64,000 nt of DNA from Laspinema olomoucense D3b (GCF_025370785.1 NZ_JAMXFA010000005.1:1-64000), one strand, 5' to 3'. Shown: positions 9,201 through 18,269, counted from the first letter of the stretch. Program-made: numbers and translations. Notes: generated by a model not told the origin, from the letters alone.

Positions 9201-9264
9201 GGTTCGGATTGATGGTGCCCAAGGTACGGTAATGATTGTGGGGGATGAATCACCGAGAGGATGA
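6241..9264 (+). CDS. Fusion: PlsY-like membrane acyltransferase domain + ATP-grasp/phosphohistidine dikinase
   Basis: A 1007-residue two-part protein. Residues 1-185 are a multi-pass membrane domain resembling glycerol-3-phosphate acyltransferase PlsY: GTGNIGVSAAF (41-51) matches PlsY motif I, SEASKG (65-70) motif II and GRYWKGRGAG (98-107) motif III, but the motif-III His is Arg. From about 205 the protein resembles pyruvate/PEP dikinases: AAKVGAKAATLAALKQSGYP, VRSSAIGEDSETAS (269-282), then QARPITT closing the ATP-grasp half, a long helical linker, and a C-terminal swivelling domain with GGQLSHGAIVAREYGIPAV. His959 there (codon 9115-9117) is the predicted phosphorylated residue. There is no PEP-binding TIM barrel, so the cytosolic part is organised like rifampin phosphotransferase. 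The acceptor is unknown; linkage to a lipid-synthesis-type domain suggests a membrane or lipid-related substrate (inference). Confidence 0.8.
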   Translation: MTLTQVWGTLLIFILCPILGALPLIDWITRALTGQNLRRVGTGNIGVSAAFYHGGRVAGILAVISEASKGILAVLLARQFFPQNPEWELISLIALVMGRYWKGRGAGTTNVVWGFIVYDPTASGLIFLIGGISFTLVRERQQGRTLVLVLLPLITAALHSQQVERIAAAIALGVILYWIYQKMPDDLDLPATNSHEQSQKMFRFFRGDRALVSLDKPLDAAKVGAKAATLAALKQSGYPVPPGWVLPPGDDPAPLIAHLDPSEDSPLIVRSSAIGEDSETASAAGQYLSVANVISRPSLSEAITRCLTSYDRPNAAQYRQDSSPRVKSSNNRQKARDAMAVLIQPQIPGVFSGVAFSRDPIAGQGDFVAIEALPGDCSRVVSGQVTPERYQVFISAADVDGTATWKLPEDQQLPLEGTGDVPRRLLQQVAYLVRHLENHYHGIPQDIEWTYDGESLWLLQARPITTLLPIWTRKIAAEVIPGAIRPLTWSLNRPLTCGVWGKLFSLVLGKRARHLDFLQTATLHFSHAYFNASLLGEIFLRMGLPPESLEFLTRGAPFSKPPLTSTLISLPGLLRLLRREIRLGFNFDDLEQRRLAPALAALESQKALSISDDNGPGSGGSSLTPQSLVQRIDEILELLETVTYYNILSPLSFALRKGMLKVGDRELDYGKTPEISAVQALQEIANAALLVLPDLDEISLPGDKTGDCSQLFAVLAEMPEGQAIFDQFDEFLNRYGYLSDVATDIAVPTWKEDPRPVRQLFTQQLFQPVPLANKPKSQRLKAQIVQSRLDLKGRVAVIYNKLLAHLRWSFLVLEQQFIEMEIIAQAGDIFFLEFGEIRQLIEGYNRELRPRLQELIAQRRDAFARNKKLESVPAVVYGNTPALPTTVTRTAVDMSQGLRGIGASTGVVEGRVKVLRNLQEISPIDKETILVVSYTDAGWSAVLARAGGLISEVGGQLSHGAIVAREYGIPAVMDVTDATSRLQDGQRVRIDGAQGTVMIVGDESPRG

Positions 9265-9306
9265 TAGGCTGAATTGAAGAGAACGACAGCAAGTCGTTAC
9301 TACAAA

Positions 9307-9380
9307 CATCCTCCCCATCCTCCCCATCCTCCCCATCCTCCCCATCTCCCCATCCCCCCCATCCTCCCCTTACTCCCCTC
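9307..9380. repeat. Short tandem repeat, 9-bp unit CATCCTCCC
   Basis: At least four exact copies of the 9-bp unit followed by degenerate copies, between the fusion gene and the convergent SDR gene. A purine/pyrimidine-asymmetric tract of the same composition, in the opposite orientation, occurs at 38724-38825. Confidence 0.85.
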
Positions 9381-10161
9381 CTTTGAACATTTTTCCCATA
9401 AAATTAACCCACACCTGACGGGGAAAAAAGCGGGGGAGATTAACAATGATGTGAGCTTTAAAAGTCCCGGTTACTACAACTAGCTGATTTTTTTCAAGGC
9501 CGCGTAAGGAGTCTTGAACCACTTTTTCGGGGGGGATAATGGTAACTTTTTGATTGTTGTTCATGGTCTGGGGAAACGCCGCTTGTTGGAAAAAGTTACT
9601 TTGAGTTGGACCGGGACAAAGGGCTTGAATGCGGAGGTTGAATTCGAGATTTTCGGCCCAGAGTGCTTCGCTAAAACTGAGGACAAATGCTTTAGAAGCG
9701 GCATAAACGGACATATAGGGCAGGGGTTGAAATCCGGCAATAGATGCAACATTAATGATGCTGCCCGATCGCCGCTGTTGCATGGAGGGTAAGATACAAT
9801 GGGTCAGTTCCACGAGGGCTGCTATATTGAGGTGAATCATCTCTAATTGGCGACTGCGACTCCGACTGGCAAAGGGTCCGTAGTCTCCACATCCCGCATT
9901 ATTAATCAGTAAATCAACAGTCAAACCTCGGTCTTTAACGGTTTGATAAACCTGGGTAGCGGCCTGGGGTTGTCCGAGGTCTTGTACAATGACTTCAACT
10001 TGAATGGGATACTGGTTTCGGAGTTGTTGGGCGAGGGTATTGAGTTGCTCTTGCGATCGCGCCACGAGAATCAAATGGTAATGACGACGAGCCAGTTCTC
10101 GGGCAAATGCAGCACCAATTCCAGAAGATGCTCCCGTAATTAAAGCAGTTTCCATGCTCAT
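9370..10161 (-). CDS. Short-chain dehydrogenase/reductase
   Basis: A 263-residue classical SDR. It has the cofactor loop TGASSGIG (9-16), NNAG (87-90), the catalytic Ser140 in INVASIAGF and Tyr153/Lys157 in YAASK. Arg35 after the second strand (LVARSQ) suggests NADP(H) preference. The C-terminus (residues 210-263) is extended and partly hydrophobic (AHIIVNLPRFFPRQVWVNF), a feature of SDRs that associate loosely with membranes, such as the DltE/YqjQ-like group. Substrate cannot be predicted. The 3' end of the gene overlaps the tandem CATCCTCCC repeat region. Confidence 0.88.
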   Translation of the reverse strand: MSMETALITGASSGIGAAFARELARRHYHLILVARSQEQLNTLAQQLRNQYPIQVEVIVQDLGQPQAATQVYQTVKDRGLTVDLLINNAGCGDYGPFASRSRSRQLEMIHLNIAALVELTHCILPSMQQRRSGSIINVASIAGFQPLPYMSVYAASKAFVLSFSEALWAENLEFNLRIQALCPGPTQSNFFQQAAFPQTMNNNQKVTIIPPEKVVQDSLRGLEKNQLVVVTGTFKAHIIVNLPRFFPRQVWVNFMGKMFKGGE

Positions 10162-10722
10162 CCCTCGGATTTACTAAACGTTAAGTACACTGCTGAATTA
10201 AAGCCACCAGAGCAACCGCATTATAAACCTTGGTTTGTGTCTGTGCCGATCGCCCAGATGCCTAGGACGCAGGGAAGGCGATCGCCCTCACCCCAGTCAA
10301 CGGATCCCCGAGGCCCTAGCTAAAGATGCGGCTTGCCCAGTCAAAGTCACGCCACCACGAGCGGATCCTGCTACTCTTAAACTATCCCTGCTCCAGATTC
10401 AAAACGGCTAAACTCGCTAACTGCCATCCCCGGAATGCGAGAGTATCAGTCTGCTTCAAGGTAGCTGAAACCCCCACAATTGAGGATAATAGAGCAGAAG
10501 CCGATGCTGACCTCCCCAGGAGCGATCGCGCAGATTTATTCCCCCCTGGCGATTTCCAATCCCAAGGATTAGCCAATTCACTCTAACTCGATTCAACGGA
10601 GGAATCATCCCTAATTCCACAACAATCTGAACCCGTTTACTGCTGATTGGTTCAATTTGGGCAAAGCAGTCTTCTGAACCTGCCACCGATCTCTATCCAT
10701 TCAGTCTTTGAGCTGCAAGACT
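10162..10722. other. Intergenic region between divergent SDR and kinase genes
   Basis: About 560 bp with several GCGATCGC-type palindromes. I see no supported gene, tRNA or terminator in it. Open frames here (for example 10326-10586) have no family resemblance and no ribosome binding site. Confidence 0.5.
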
Positions 10723-13704
10723 ATGACCAGGCAGAATGCCAAAGCCACCAGTACCAACATGACCTGGACACAACACCCGATTACCGTCTTGCTCATTGAC
10801 GATCAACCGATCATTGGTGAGGCAGTCAGTCGGATGCTGGTAGATGAAGAAGATATTATTTTTCACTACTGCCAGGACCCTCTTGATGGCGTTCGACAAG
10901 CCACCGAAATTTCCCCGACGGTAATTTTGCAAGATTTAGTCATGCCGGATGTGGACGGGCTATTATTACTGCGGTTTTTTCGCGCCAATGCCGCCACCCG
11001 TGACATTCCGATGATTGTACTGTCAGTGAAAGAAGAAGCCAAGCTCAAAGCCGAAGCGTTTGCTGCCGGTGCCAATGACTATTTAGTGAAACTGCCCGAC
11101 CCCATCGAACTACTGGCCCGAATTCGCTACCATTCTCAAGCTTATATTAATCGTCTACAACGGGATGAGGCGTATCAGGCACTGCAAGAAAGCGAACTGC
11201 GCCTGCGCGGAGTGTTGGAAAATATGCCGGTGATGTTGACAGCCTTTGATGCCGAGGGAAATATTATCGTCTGGAACCGTGAGTGTGAAAGAGTAACGGG
11301 CTATTCTGCTACGGAAATTATTGGCAATCCCCAGGCTAAACATCTTTTCTCGGATCACTCCTTGCCCAGTGGGAGATCTCCAGAGTTGAGTGCATCCTCT
11401 ACCTCGCCAATTGTCACCCCGGTGTCGTCGGTGAATACCCTCCGCGATTCCATTATTGAAGAAGTGAATAAAGCGCGGAATCATGGCCGCGCCCGGGAAT
11501 GGCAAATCACCTGCAAAGATGGGGTGATCAAGACTGTAGCTTGGTCTAATATTAGCTCCCGCTTCCCGATCGCGAGTTGGGCTGGATGGGGAATTGGCAT
11601 TGATATTACTGAGCGCAAACACGCAGAACTCGCTCAAGAACAAGAATATCAGCAACTCCGGCAATTTATTAAAAATGCCCCGATCGCAATGGCGATGTTC
11701 GATACAGAAATGCGCTTTCTGGCCTATAGCAACCAATGGCTCACCGATCATAATTTGCTCTCACAAAGTCTTTTGGGTTGCAGCTACTATGACATCTTTC
11801 CCGATATGAAAGAAGATTGGAAAGAAATCCACCAACAAGGATTACAAGGAAAATTTATTTCCCGCACGGAAGATAAGTGGGAGCGAGCTGATGGCTCGGT
11901 GTTATACTTCCGATGGGCAGTTCAGCCTTGGTACGTCAATCCCATCAATGGCACAGAAGATGGGGAGGCGATCGGGGGTCTAATTATGGTGGCCGATCGC
12001 GTGGATGAATTGATCCAAACCCGCGAAGCTGCCCTAGAAGCGGCTCATGCAAAATCCCAATTTTTGGCTAATATGAGTCATGAAATCCGCACCCCCATGC
12101 ATGGCGTCCTGGGGATGGCGGGTTTGATGCTGCATACCTCACTCACCCCTAAACAACGGGAATATGTGGAAACCATTCGGATTTCGGCCAAACATTTACT
12201 CGGACTTATTAATGATATTTTAGATTTTTCTAAGCTGGAAGCCGGTGAAATGCAATTAGAAAATTTAGATTTTAACTTATATGAATGCCTCCAAGATGTC
12301 ATCAATTTATTTAAACCTCAAGCCCAAGACAAAGGTATCATCTTAAACCTACATTTTGCCGAAAATCTGCCCCGGTTTGTGCGAGGTGACCCTAGCCGTT
12401 TGCGCCAAATTTTACTCAATTTAGTCAGCAATGCGATTAAATTCACCCCCTCGGGTTCTATTTCCCTAGAAGCTAAACTAGAGGGGAAAAGCAACCGCAA
12501 GACGCGCGTTGATTTTCGAGTCATTGATACGGGAATTGGAATTCCCTCAGAAGCCCAGGCGAAACTGTTTCAATCTTTCTCCCAAGTCGATCCTTCCACC
12601 AGCCGTCAGTATGGCGGAACGGGCTTAGGACTGGCGATTTGTGAACAGTTAGTCTCGATTATGCAGGGGGAAATTGGCGTAACCAGTGACGTGAATCAGG
12701 GTTCAACCTTTTGGTTTACCTTGCCATTTCAGACCGCCAATGGTGAGGGGGAAACTCAAGGGGAATCTCCAGGAGGAAGAGAGTGGGATTCCTTAGAAAA
12801 AAGGGGCGATCGCTCTTTGTCTGTGGGAAAAAAAGACCTCAAAATTTTGGTGGTAGAAGATCACTTAATCAATCAAACCGTTATACTTTCCCAGCTTGAA
12901 ACCCTCGGTTACCAGGCAGACTGTGTGGCGAATGGTCTCGAAGCACTCAAGTGTCTGGAAGTTCAAGATTATGATATTGTCTTGATGGATTGTCAGATGC
13001 CCTTGATGGATGGTTATACCGCTACTCAAGAATTACGTCGCCGTGAGGGAAATAAAAATCGCACCGTTGTCATTGCCTTGACTGCCCATGCCATGAAAGC
13101 CGATCGCGACAAATGTTTGGCTTCGGGTATGGATGACTATTTGAGCAAACCCGTGGATGAAGAGGATTTAGCCCGAATTGTTCAGCGATGGGCACAGAAA
13201 ATTCCTTTGAGTCATAGTAGTCATTCCCTAGGGACAGGGAAGGGAATAGACCACTCTTATGGGGCGACGGACTCAGAATTTGCGGAATCGGGTTCGGTGA
13301 TCCCTGTGAATCCGATCTATCCCTCCACCGGAAATGGTCATCATTCTGGACGATCCTCCCCGGATTTGACCCTCCCCATCGATCGCGAACGCCTCGAAAA
13401 AATATCTCGGGGTAAAATCTCCGTCAAACGGCAACTCCTGCAAATGTTTCTGGAAACAGCTTCCCAAGATTTACAGCCTTTAGAACGGGCGATCGCCTCC
13501 CAAGACTATTCTCAGGTGAAGCATTTTGCCCACCGTCTCAAAGGTTCTGCCGCAAATATGGGGGTTCCCATTCTCTCCGATCGCGCCAAGGAACTGGAAG
13601 AAATGGCCTGCCAACGACGTCTGGAAGGTTCCACTGAACTTTTAGACTCGTTTCGCGAACTTCTCGAAGCGGTGGATGTATTTATTGAAACCGAACTGAC
13701 TTGA
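10723..13704 (+). CDS. Hybrid sensor kinase: REC-PAS-PAS-HisKA-HATPase-REC-HPt
   Basis: A 993-residue soluble phosphorelay protein from the ATG at 10723 (an in-frame TTG lies 5 codons upstream; no clear ribosome site favours either). Domains in order: receiver 1 (VLLIDDQP, Asp71, Lys in YLVKLPDP); PAS about 155-290 (ENMPVMLTAFDAEGNI, followed by a PAC-like stretch GWGIGIDITERKHAE); PAS about 305-425; HisKA with NMSHEIRTPMHG, His453; HATPase with NLVSNAIKFTP, DTGIGIP and GGTGLGLAI; receiver 2 (Asp756 in VLMDCQMPLMDG); HPt with FAHRLKGSAANMG, His937. All phosphotransfer residues are present, so the His-Asp-His steps can occur within one chain, while receiver 1 may be controlled by another kinase. 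No membrane segments, so the signal is intracellular or comes through receiver 1. It converges on a related kinase at 13743-15290. Confidence 0.93.
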   Translation: MTRQNAKATSTNMTWTQHPITVLLIDDQPIIGEAVSRMLVDEEDIIFHYCQDPLDGVRQATEISPTVILQDLVMPDVDGLLLLRFFRANAATRDIPMIVLSVKEEAKLKAEAFAAGANDYLVKLPDPIELLARIRYHSQAYINRLQRDEAYQALQESELRLRGVLENMPVMLTAFDAEGNIIVWNRECERVTGYSATEIIGNPQAKHLFSDHSLPSGRSPELSASSTSPIVTPVSSVNTLRDSIIEEVNKARNHGRAREWQITCKDGVIKTVAWSNISSRFPIASWAGWGIGIDITERKHAELAQEQEYQQLRQFIKNAPIAMAMFDTEMRFLAYSNQWLTDHNLLSQSLLGCSYYDIFPDMKEDWKEIHQQGLQGKFISRTEDKWERADGSVLYFRWAVQPWYVNPINGTEDGEAIGGLIMVADRVDELIQTREAALEAAHAKSQFLANMSHEIRTPMHGVLGMAGLMLHTSLTPKQREYVETIRISAKHLLGLINDILDFSKLEAGEMQLENLDFNLYECLQDVINLFKPQAQDKGIILNLHFAENLPRFVRGDPSRLRQILLNLVSNAIKFTPSGSISLEAKLEGKSNRKTRVDFRVIDTGIGIPSEAQAKLFQSFSQVDPSTSRQYGGTGLGLAICEQLVSIMQGEIGVTSDVNQGSTFWFTLPFQTANGEGETQGESPGGREWDSLEKRGDRSLSVGKKDLKILVVEDHLINQTVILSQLETLGYQADCVANGLEALKCLEVQDYDIVLMDCQMPLMDGYTATQELRRREGNKNRTVVIALTAHAMKADRDKCLASGMDDYLSKPVDEEDLARIVQRWAQKIPLSHSSHSLGTGKGIDHSYGATDSEFAESGSVIPVNPIYPSTGNGHHSGRSSPDLTLPIDRERLEKISRGKISVKRQLLQMFLETASQDLQPLERAIASQDYSQVKHFAHRLKGSAANMGVPILSDRAKELEEMACQRRLEGSTELLDSFRELLEAVDVFIETELT

Positions 13705-13742
13705 TGATTTCCTTTCCCCAGGAAAAATTTCCCCTTTTTAGT

Positions 13743-15290
13743 TTAGGCAGTCGCCCACTGTTCTATCCCAGAATTTGGCGAGTCCCGGTTCTCCCGTGGT
13801 AAGGGAATGGTTGCCGACTCTGATTCCCCCTCTCCCCCATCCGCAGTTGCATCCAGATGCAAAGGGAGTACGATTTTAAACTCCGTTCCCTCTCCCAAAG
13901 TTGAGTTACAGGTAAACAACCCTTTATGCTTCTCGACAATAATTTGATAGCTAATTGACAATCCCAGTCCCGTCCCTTTGCCCATCGGTTTTGTGGTGAA
14001 AAAGGGTTCAAACAGGCGCTCTCGGATCTCTGGGGGTATTCCCTGACCATTATCGGTGATTTGGATGACTAGGGAATCATTCTGGATCTCAGTGTGAATA
14101 CAAATCGTGGGAACCCTAGGGGCTAGACTCACTTCCGGCGATCGCCCCGAGGTGTCCCCCCTTTCCGATGCCGGAGAATTCCCCGTTTCCAACGCATCGA
14201 TCGCATTCCCAATCAGATTAATAAAGACTTGATTGAGTTGTCCAATACAGCATTCTATTTCCGGTAAGTTCCCATAATCCTTGACCACTTGAATTTTATT
14301 CGCTTTTAGCCGATGTTGTAAAATAACTAAACTACTATCAATCCCCTCATGAATATCCACTTGAATTCGCCGCCCCTGGTCCATCCGGGAGAAGTTCCTC
14401 ATATCGTTGGAAATTTCTTGGATGCGATCGACCCCCACTTTCAAGGACGACATCAAATTCGGTAAATCCTCCCGAATAAACTCCCAGTCTATCTCCTGAA
14501 TAAACGCTTTCACCTCGGGACTCGGGTCCGGATTTGACCCTTGGTAAAGTTCCAGCAGCGCTAACAAATCCTCAGTATATTGGCGGGCATGAGTAATATT
14601 CCCAGCAATAAACTGAAGGGGATTATTGATTTCATGGGCAATCCCAGCAACCAATTGCCCCAGGGCCGACATTTTTTCTGCATGAATCAGTTGAGCTTGG
14701 GTATTCTGAAGGCTTTCTACCGTTTGCCGCAGTTCTTTCGTGCGTTCCTCTACTCGCTGTTCTAAACTTTCATGGAGCAATTGTAGTTCCTCATAGGCTT
14801 CCTGCTGTTTTAAAAAATTAATATAAGCCTTGGAGTGATAGCGGATCCGGGCAATCAACTCGATGGGGTCCGGAAATTTGATTAAGTAGTCACTTGCACC
14901 GGCAGCAAATGCTTCTCCCTTCAGACTAACTTGTTCCTCCGTGGAGAGAACCAGGACCGGAATTTCCCGAGTTTTAGGATTAGCCCTCAAAAATCGGAGT
15001 AACATTAATCCATCAATTTCGGGCATAACTAAATCCAGTAAAATTACCGTCGGTGCACATTCGAGTGCCATTGGAATCGCACGAACTGGATTGCTACAGT
15101 AAAAAAACTCCATGTCTTTTTCTGACCCAATTTTTCGTTTTAAAACCTCTCCAACCAAGGGGCGGTCATCTATCAGCAAAATTCTAATTGGGTAGGTTTT
15201 GGGGGAAAACCATCCGGTTATTTCCTGGGAATACAAATGGTTGCCTGATGATTCTTTCATGGTTGTTGTCCCGGATTTCATGATCGACAT
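13743..15290 (-). CDS. REC-HisKA-HATPase hybrid histidine kinase
   Basis: A 515-residue cytoplasmic kinase. An N-terminal receiver (ILLIDDRP, phospho-Asp86 in ILLDLVMPEIDG, Lys138) is joined by a coiled coil (about 160-205) to HisKA with GIAHEINNPLQF (His219). The ATPase domain has NLIGNAIDALE (N box), DNGQGIPPE (G1), FTTKPMGKGTGLGLS (F/G2). The receiver closely matches receiver 1 of the convergent neighbour: both contain the stretch LLRF-RANxxTR-IPxxVLS and DPIELxARIRYHSxAYIN, so the two genes look like products of duplication and domain shuffling. The start is uncertain: Met1, Met4 and Met11 are all in frame without a strong ribosome site. The receiver-first order suggests that another kinase switches this one. 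Confidence 0.92.
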   Translation of the reverse strand: MSIMKSGTTTMKESSGNHLYSQEITGWFSPKTYPIRILLIDDRPLVGEVLKRKIGSEKDMEFFYCSNPVRAIPMALECAPTVILLDLVMPEIDGLMLLRFLRANPKTREIPVLVLSTEEQVSLKGEAFAAGASDYLIKFPDPIELIARIRYHSKAYINFLKQQEAYEELQLLHESLEQRVEERTKELRQTVESLQNTQAQLIHAEKMSALGQLVAGIAHEINNPLQFIAGNITHARQYTEDLLALLELYQGSNPDPSPEVKAFIQEIDWEFIREDLPNLMSSLKVGVDRIQEISNDMRNFSRMDQGRRIQVDIHEGIDSSLVILQHRLKANKIQVVKDYGNLPEIECCIGQLNQVFINLIGNAIDALETGNSPASERGDTSGRSPEVSLAPRVPTICIHTEIQNDSLVIQITDNGQGIPPEIRERLFEPFFTTKPMGKGTGLGLSISYQIIVEKHKGLFTCNSTLGEGTEFKIVLPLHLDATADGGEGESESATIPLPRENRDSPNSGIEQWATA

Positions 15291-16181
15291 GAGTCATTCA
15301 AATATTTTTGTAAATTACCGTGATTTCACTGAATTCACAGAAGTGATCTCGGGGCTAAGTCGGATTTATTTCTCTTTTTAGTTTTTTAAGCCGATTAAAA
15401 AGCCTATCAAAGTAAATTGACCTATCTAGGTTGAAAAAAGATGCTTTTAAACCCTTTCTTCTCAAATATATCAAAAAAAACCCCAGGGGTCTATAAATTT
15501 TGTGGGCATGAGTAATGACGTCCGGTAAAAATGAGTAACACTTTGACCCGGAAATGAGGATTTATGTGAGGTTTTTATTTATCATAAAAATCCCTTATTG
15601 TCAAGTTGGGAGTTTAACCAACCTCGCCCAGTTTTTTAAGTTGTGCACATCTAGTTTGCTAGAAATAGGGGAAATTAATTTAAGAGGGGAAACCTTTCCC
15701 TTGGTTCCAGAAAGTGAGTTAAATGGATGAAGCAAGGCATCACAATTCCTAAGAAACGGAAAAAAGGCGATCGCCTTCGCCCTCAACAAGCGGGATAAAT
15801 CGATTATCTCGGTCCGCTAGACTTGACCCCCGAAGACTCTAAAGGAAGTCCCCCTCCTCAAATTAAACCTTCCATTGCTCTGAGGATCAGGCCCTGCCTG
15901 GTCCTTAAGGTCCAGTACAAGGTCCCGGACTGATCTACCCTTCTAATCTTCTTTAGTCTAACATTTCGATGGGTTAGCGCCTTACAAATGGGTCAGATCA
16001 CAAAATTAAGCACTCTATTAGCAATTTTATAGAAGAGGGAGCATTTTGCTCCCGGTATTTTGCTCTATTGTCCGCTTCTGGCAAGACTGTCCATAGATAA
16101 AAAGTTGACAGTTCCCATCGCTCCGATCCCCTGGTAAAGAAAGAGAAAAAAAGCTTCCATTTGGGCCAAAAAATCTGTAAC

Positions 16182-16321
16182 AATTAGCACGTTTTTCGGG
16201 TTAAAAAACCCAGCAACAACCCCATTGCTGGAATACTGTCCTGCGGTTTTAGAGCAGCGGTACAGTATGAATAGAGGGAAAAGAAGAAATCCGGTTTACC
16301 TACCCGAAAACCGTGCTAATT
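16182..16321. other. 140-bp multi-hairpin element with 20-bp complementary ends
   Basis: The ends (16182-16201 and 16302-16321) are inverted repeats with one mismatch in 20. Inside are a hairpin at 16198-16211 (GGGTT/AACCC), one at 16210-16231 (CCAGCAA/TTGCTGG) and one at 16233-16268 (ATACTGT/ACAGTAT with an inner CTGC/GCAG). The closing stem plus internal arms give a cloverleaf-like fold. It could be a structured non-coding RNA or a miniature mobile element; it matches no RNA family I recognise, and orientation is unknown. Confidence 0.5.
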
Positions 16322-16394
16322 ATCAGTATCTTTGTTAACAAACTGCATGGTCTTTTCCCGATTGTGCCGACCCCGGAGAAAGGAGCCGCATCCC

Positions 16395-16429
16395 ATCAGA
16401 GTCGGGTGGGGCATTCCCCACCCTCTGAT
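16395..16429 (-). terminator. Probable terminator of acetolactate synthase gene
   Basis: Five bases beyond the ilvB stop lies a strong stem: ATCAGA + GGGTGGGG paired with CCCCACCC + TCTGAT around a CATT loop, with a 3-base bulge. Position directly after the stop codon supports a termination role, although a U-run is not evident. Confidence 0.55.
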
Positions 16430-16433
16430 TGAC

Positions 16434-18269
16434 TTACAACGGGGTGCCACATTCACTACAACACTTGTGGCTGGAGGGGTTGAGATGACCGCAGGCGGAA
16501 CAGGTGAGTCCATTTACGGGGGCGGATTCATCTAAGTGAGGGTGTAATCCCAGCATCCGATCATTGCCGGTACCGGGGACTACCATTGGATAGCAGTCTT
16601 CGTTGCGGGTGACGCGGATATCCAAGAGCATGGCTCCATCATGGGCGAGGAGTTGAGCGATCGCCCCGGGGAGTTCTTCGCGCGATCGCACCGCTAAACT
16701 CTTGATGCCATAGATTTCGGCTAACTTGGCAAAATCCGGTGTTCCTTTCTCCAAATTCGTTGCTTCATAGCGATCGCCATAGAACAAATGTTGCCACTGG
16801 CGGACCATGCCTAACCAGCCATTATTCAAAATCGCAATTTTCACCTTGATGCCATACTGGGCGATCGTACCAAGTTCCTGGATATTCATCTGGAAACTGC
16901 CATCGCCGCTAATACAAATCACCTCTTCATCAGGCAGGGCTTTTTTCACCCCAACTGCTGCCGGTAATCCATACCCCATCGTCCCTAAACCGCCACTAGA
17001 AATCCAGCGACGCGGCCCATTTTTCAGGAACTGGGCAGACCACATTTGATGCTGACCCACATCGGTAGTATAATAAGCCGTTGGTGCATGACGCCCAATT
17101 TCCGAGATCACTTCTTGGGGAGATAGACCCTCTGCGGGACGAGGAATTTCTAGGGGATATTCGTGACGCCATTGTTCGAGGCGATCGCGCCAGGGTTTGG
17201 TTTGTGCTTCCTCAACCCCATTGCCTAATTCCCGATTGCGGTGCAGTAAATCAATGAGTACCTGTCGCACATCTCCCACAATCGGCACATCGGGTTTGCG
17301 GTTTTTCCCCACTTCAGCCGGATCGATATCAATGTGAATCACCTTCGCATTGCGGGCAAAATCCTCTAACTTACCCGTCACGCGATCGTCAAACCGGGCA
17401 CCAACGGCAATCAATAAATCACAATCGCTCACGGCAAAATTGGCGTAGGCGGTGCCATGCATCCCTAACATTCCTAAAGACAGGGAGTGATGCTCATCAA
17501 ATGACCCTTTGCCCATCAGCGTAGTACAGACGGGCAGATGGAAATGTTCCGCGAGTTCTAAAATTTCCGCATGAGCACCGGAGGCGATCGCCCCGCCGCC
17601 GACATAGAGTAAAGGACGTTCTGCCTCCCGAACCAAACTCAAGGCGCGATCGATTTGCCGGTTGTTGCCTTTCACCGTAGGACGGTATCCTGTCAAACTG
17701 ATATTCCCCGGTTGTACCGGAGTATAGTCAAACTCCTGAGAACCTACATCTTTAGGAACATCAATCAAAACCGGGCCAGGTCTCCCCGTACTCGCCAGAT
17801 AAAACGCTTCTGCAATAATTTGTGCCATATCTTTGGGATCGCGCACTACATAAGAGTGTTTGACAATCGGTAACGTGATCCCGAAAATATCGATCTCTTG
17901 AAACGCATCACTGCCGATCGCCGCCCGAGGCACTTGCCCGGTAATCGCCACCATTGGCACGGAATCTAAATAAGCCGTCGCGATCCCCGTCACGAGATTC
18001 GTAGCACCGGGTCCGGAGGTTGCCAAACAGACCCCCACCTTGCCCGTAGCCCGAGCATATCCATCGGCGGCATGAGCCGCACCTTGTTCATGTCGGACCA
18101 AAATATGCTGTATTTCTCCAGCAGCTTCCGCCTTATACAGTTCATCGTAAATCGGCAGGTTCGCGCCACCTGGATACCCAAAAATATGCTTGACACCGTG
18201 ACGTTTCAAACTATCAATTAAGGCAAAAGCGCCGGATACGCGCTTGACTTCTACACTGGTTGCTTGCAC
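16434..18269 (-). CDS. ilvB: Acetolactate synthase, large catalytic subunit, with C-terminal zinc ribbon
   Basis: A 611-residue ThDP enzyme of branched-chain amino-acid synthesis (two pyruvate to acetolactate, or pyruvate plus 2-oxobutyrate). Visible features: Glu61 in [16 protein letters not shown], which activates ThDP; the central FAD-type domain; and the ThDP/Mg motif [12 protein letters not shown] ending in [12 protein letters not shown]. The biosynthetic type is supported by full length and [10 protein letters not shown]. The last 22 residues are an addition: [19 protein letters not shown] contains paired CxxC knuckles (590/593 and 604/607), a small zinc ribbon absent from bacterial enzymes such as E. 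coli IlvB/IlvI. The start is GTG with AGAGG upstream. The regulatory subunit gene is not adjacent. Confidence 0.93.
   Translation of the reverse strand: MQATSVEVKRVSGAFALIDSLKRHGVKHIFGYPGGANLPIYDELYKAEAAGEIQHILVRHEQGAAHAADGYARATGKVGVCLATSGPGATNLVTGIATAYLDSVPMVAITGQVPRAAIGSDAFQEIDIFGITLPIVKHSYVVRDPKDMAQIIAEAFYLASTGRPGPVLIDVPKDVGSQEFDYTPVQPGNISLTGYRPTVKGNNRQIDRALSLVREAERPLLYVGGGAIASGAHAEILELAEHFHLPVCTTLMGKGSFDEHHSLSLGMLGMHGTAYANFAVSDCDLLIAVGARFDDRVTGKLEDFARNAKVIHIDIDPAEVGKNRKPDVPIVGDVRQVLIDLLHRNRELGNGVEEAQTKPWRDRLEQWRHEYPLEIPRPAEGLSPQEVISEIGRHAPTAYYTTDVGQHQMWSAQFLKNGPRRWISSGGLGTMGYGLPAAVGVKKALPDEEVICISGDGSFQMNIQELGTIAQYGIKVKIAILNNGWLGMVRQWQHLFYGDRYEATNLEKGTPDFAKLAEIYGIKSLAVRSREELPGAIAQLLAHDGAMLLDIRVTRNEDCYPMVVPGTGNDRMLGLHPHLDESAPVNGLTCSACGHLNPSSHKCCSECGTPL

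Larger units (their letters stand above)
15291..16433. other. Long non-coding stretch (1.1 kb)
   Basis: No gene is supported across this stretch; the short open frames (15601-15789, 15998-16183) lack ribosome sites and family features. The region is AT-rich at 15300-15600. At 16182-16321 it holds a 140-bp element with complementary ends and several internal hairpins, and at 16395-16429 the probable terminator of the acetolactate synthase gene; both are listed separately. Confidence 0.6.
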
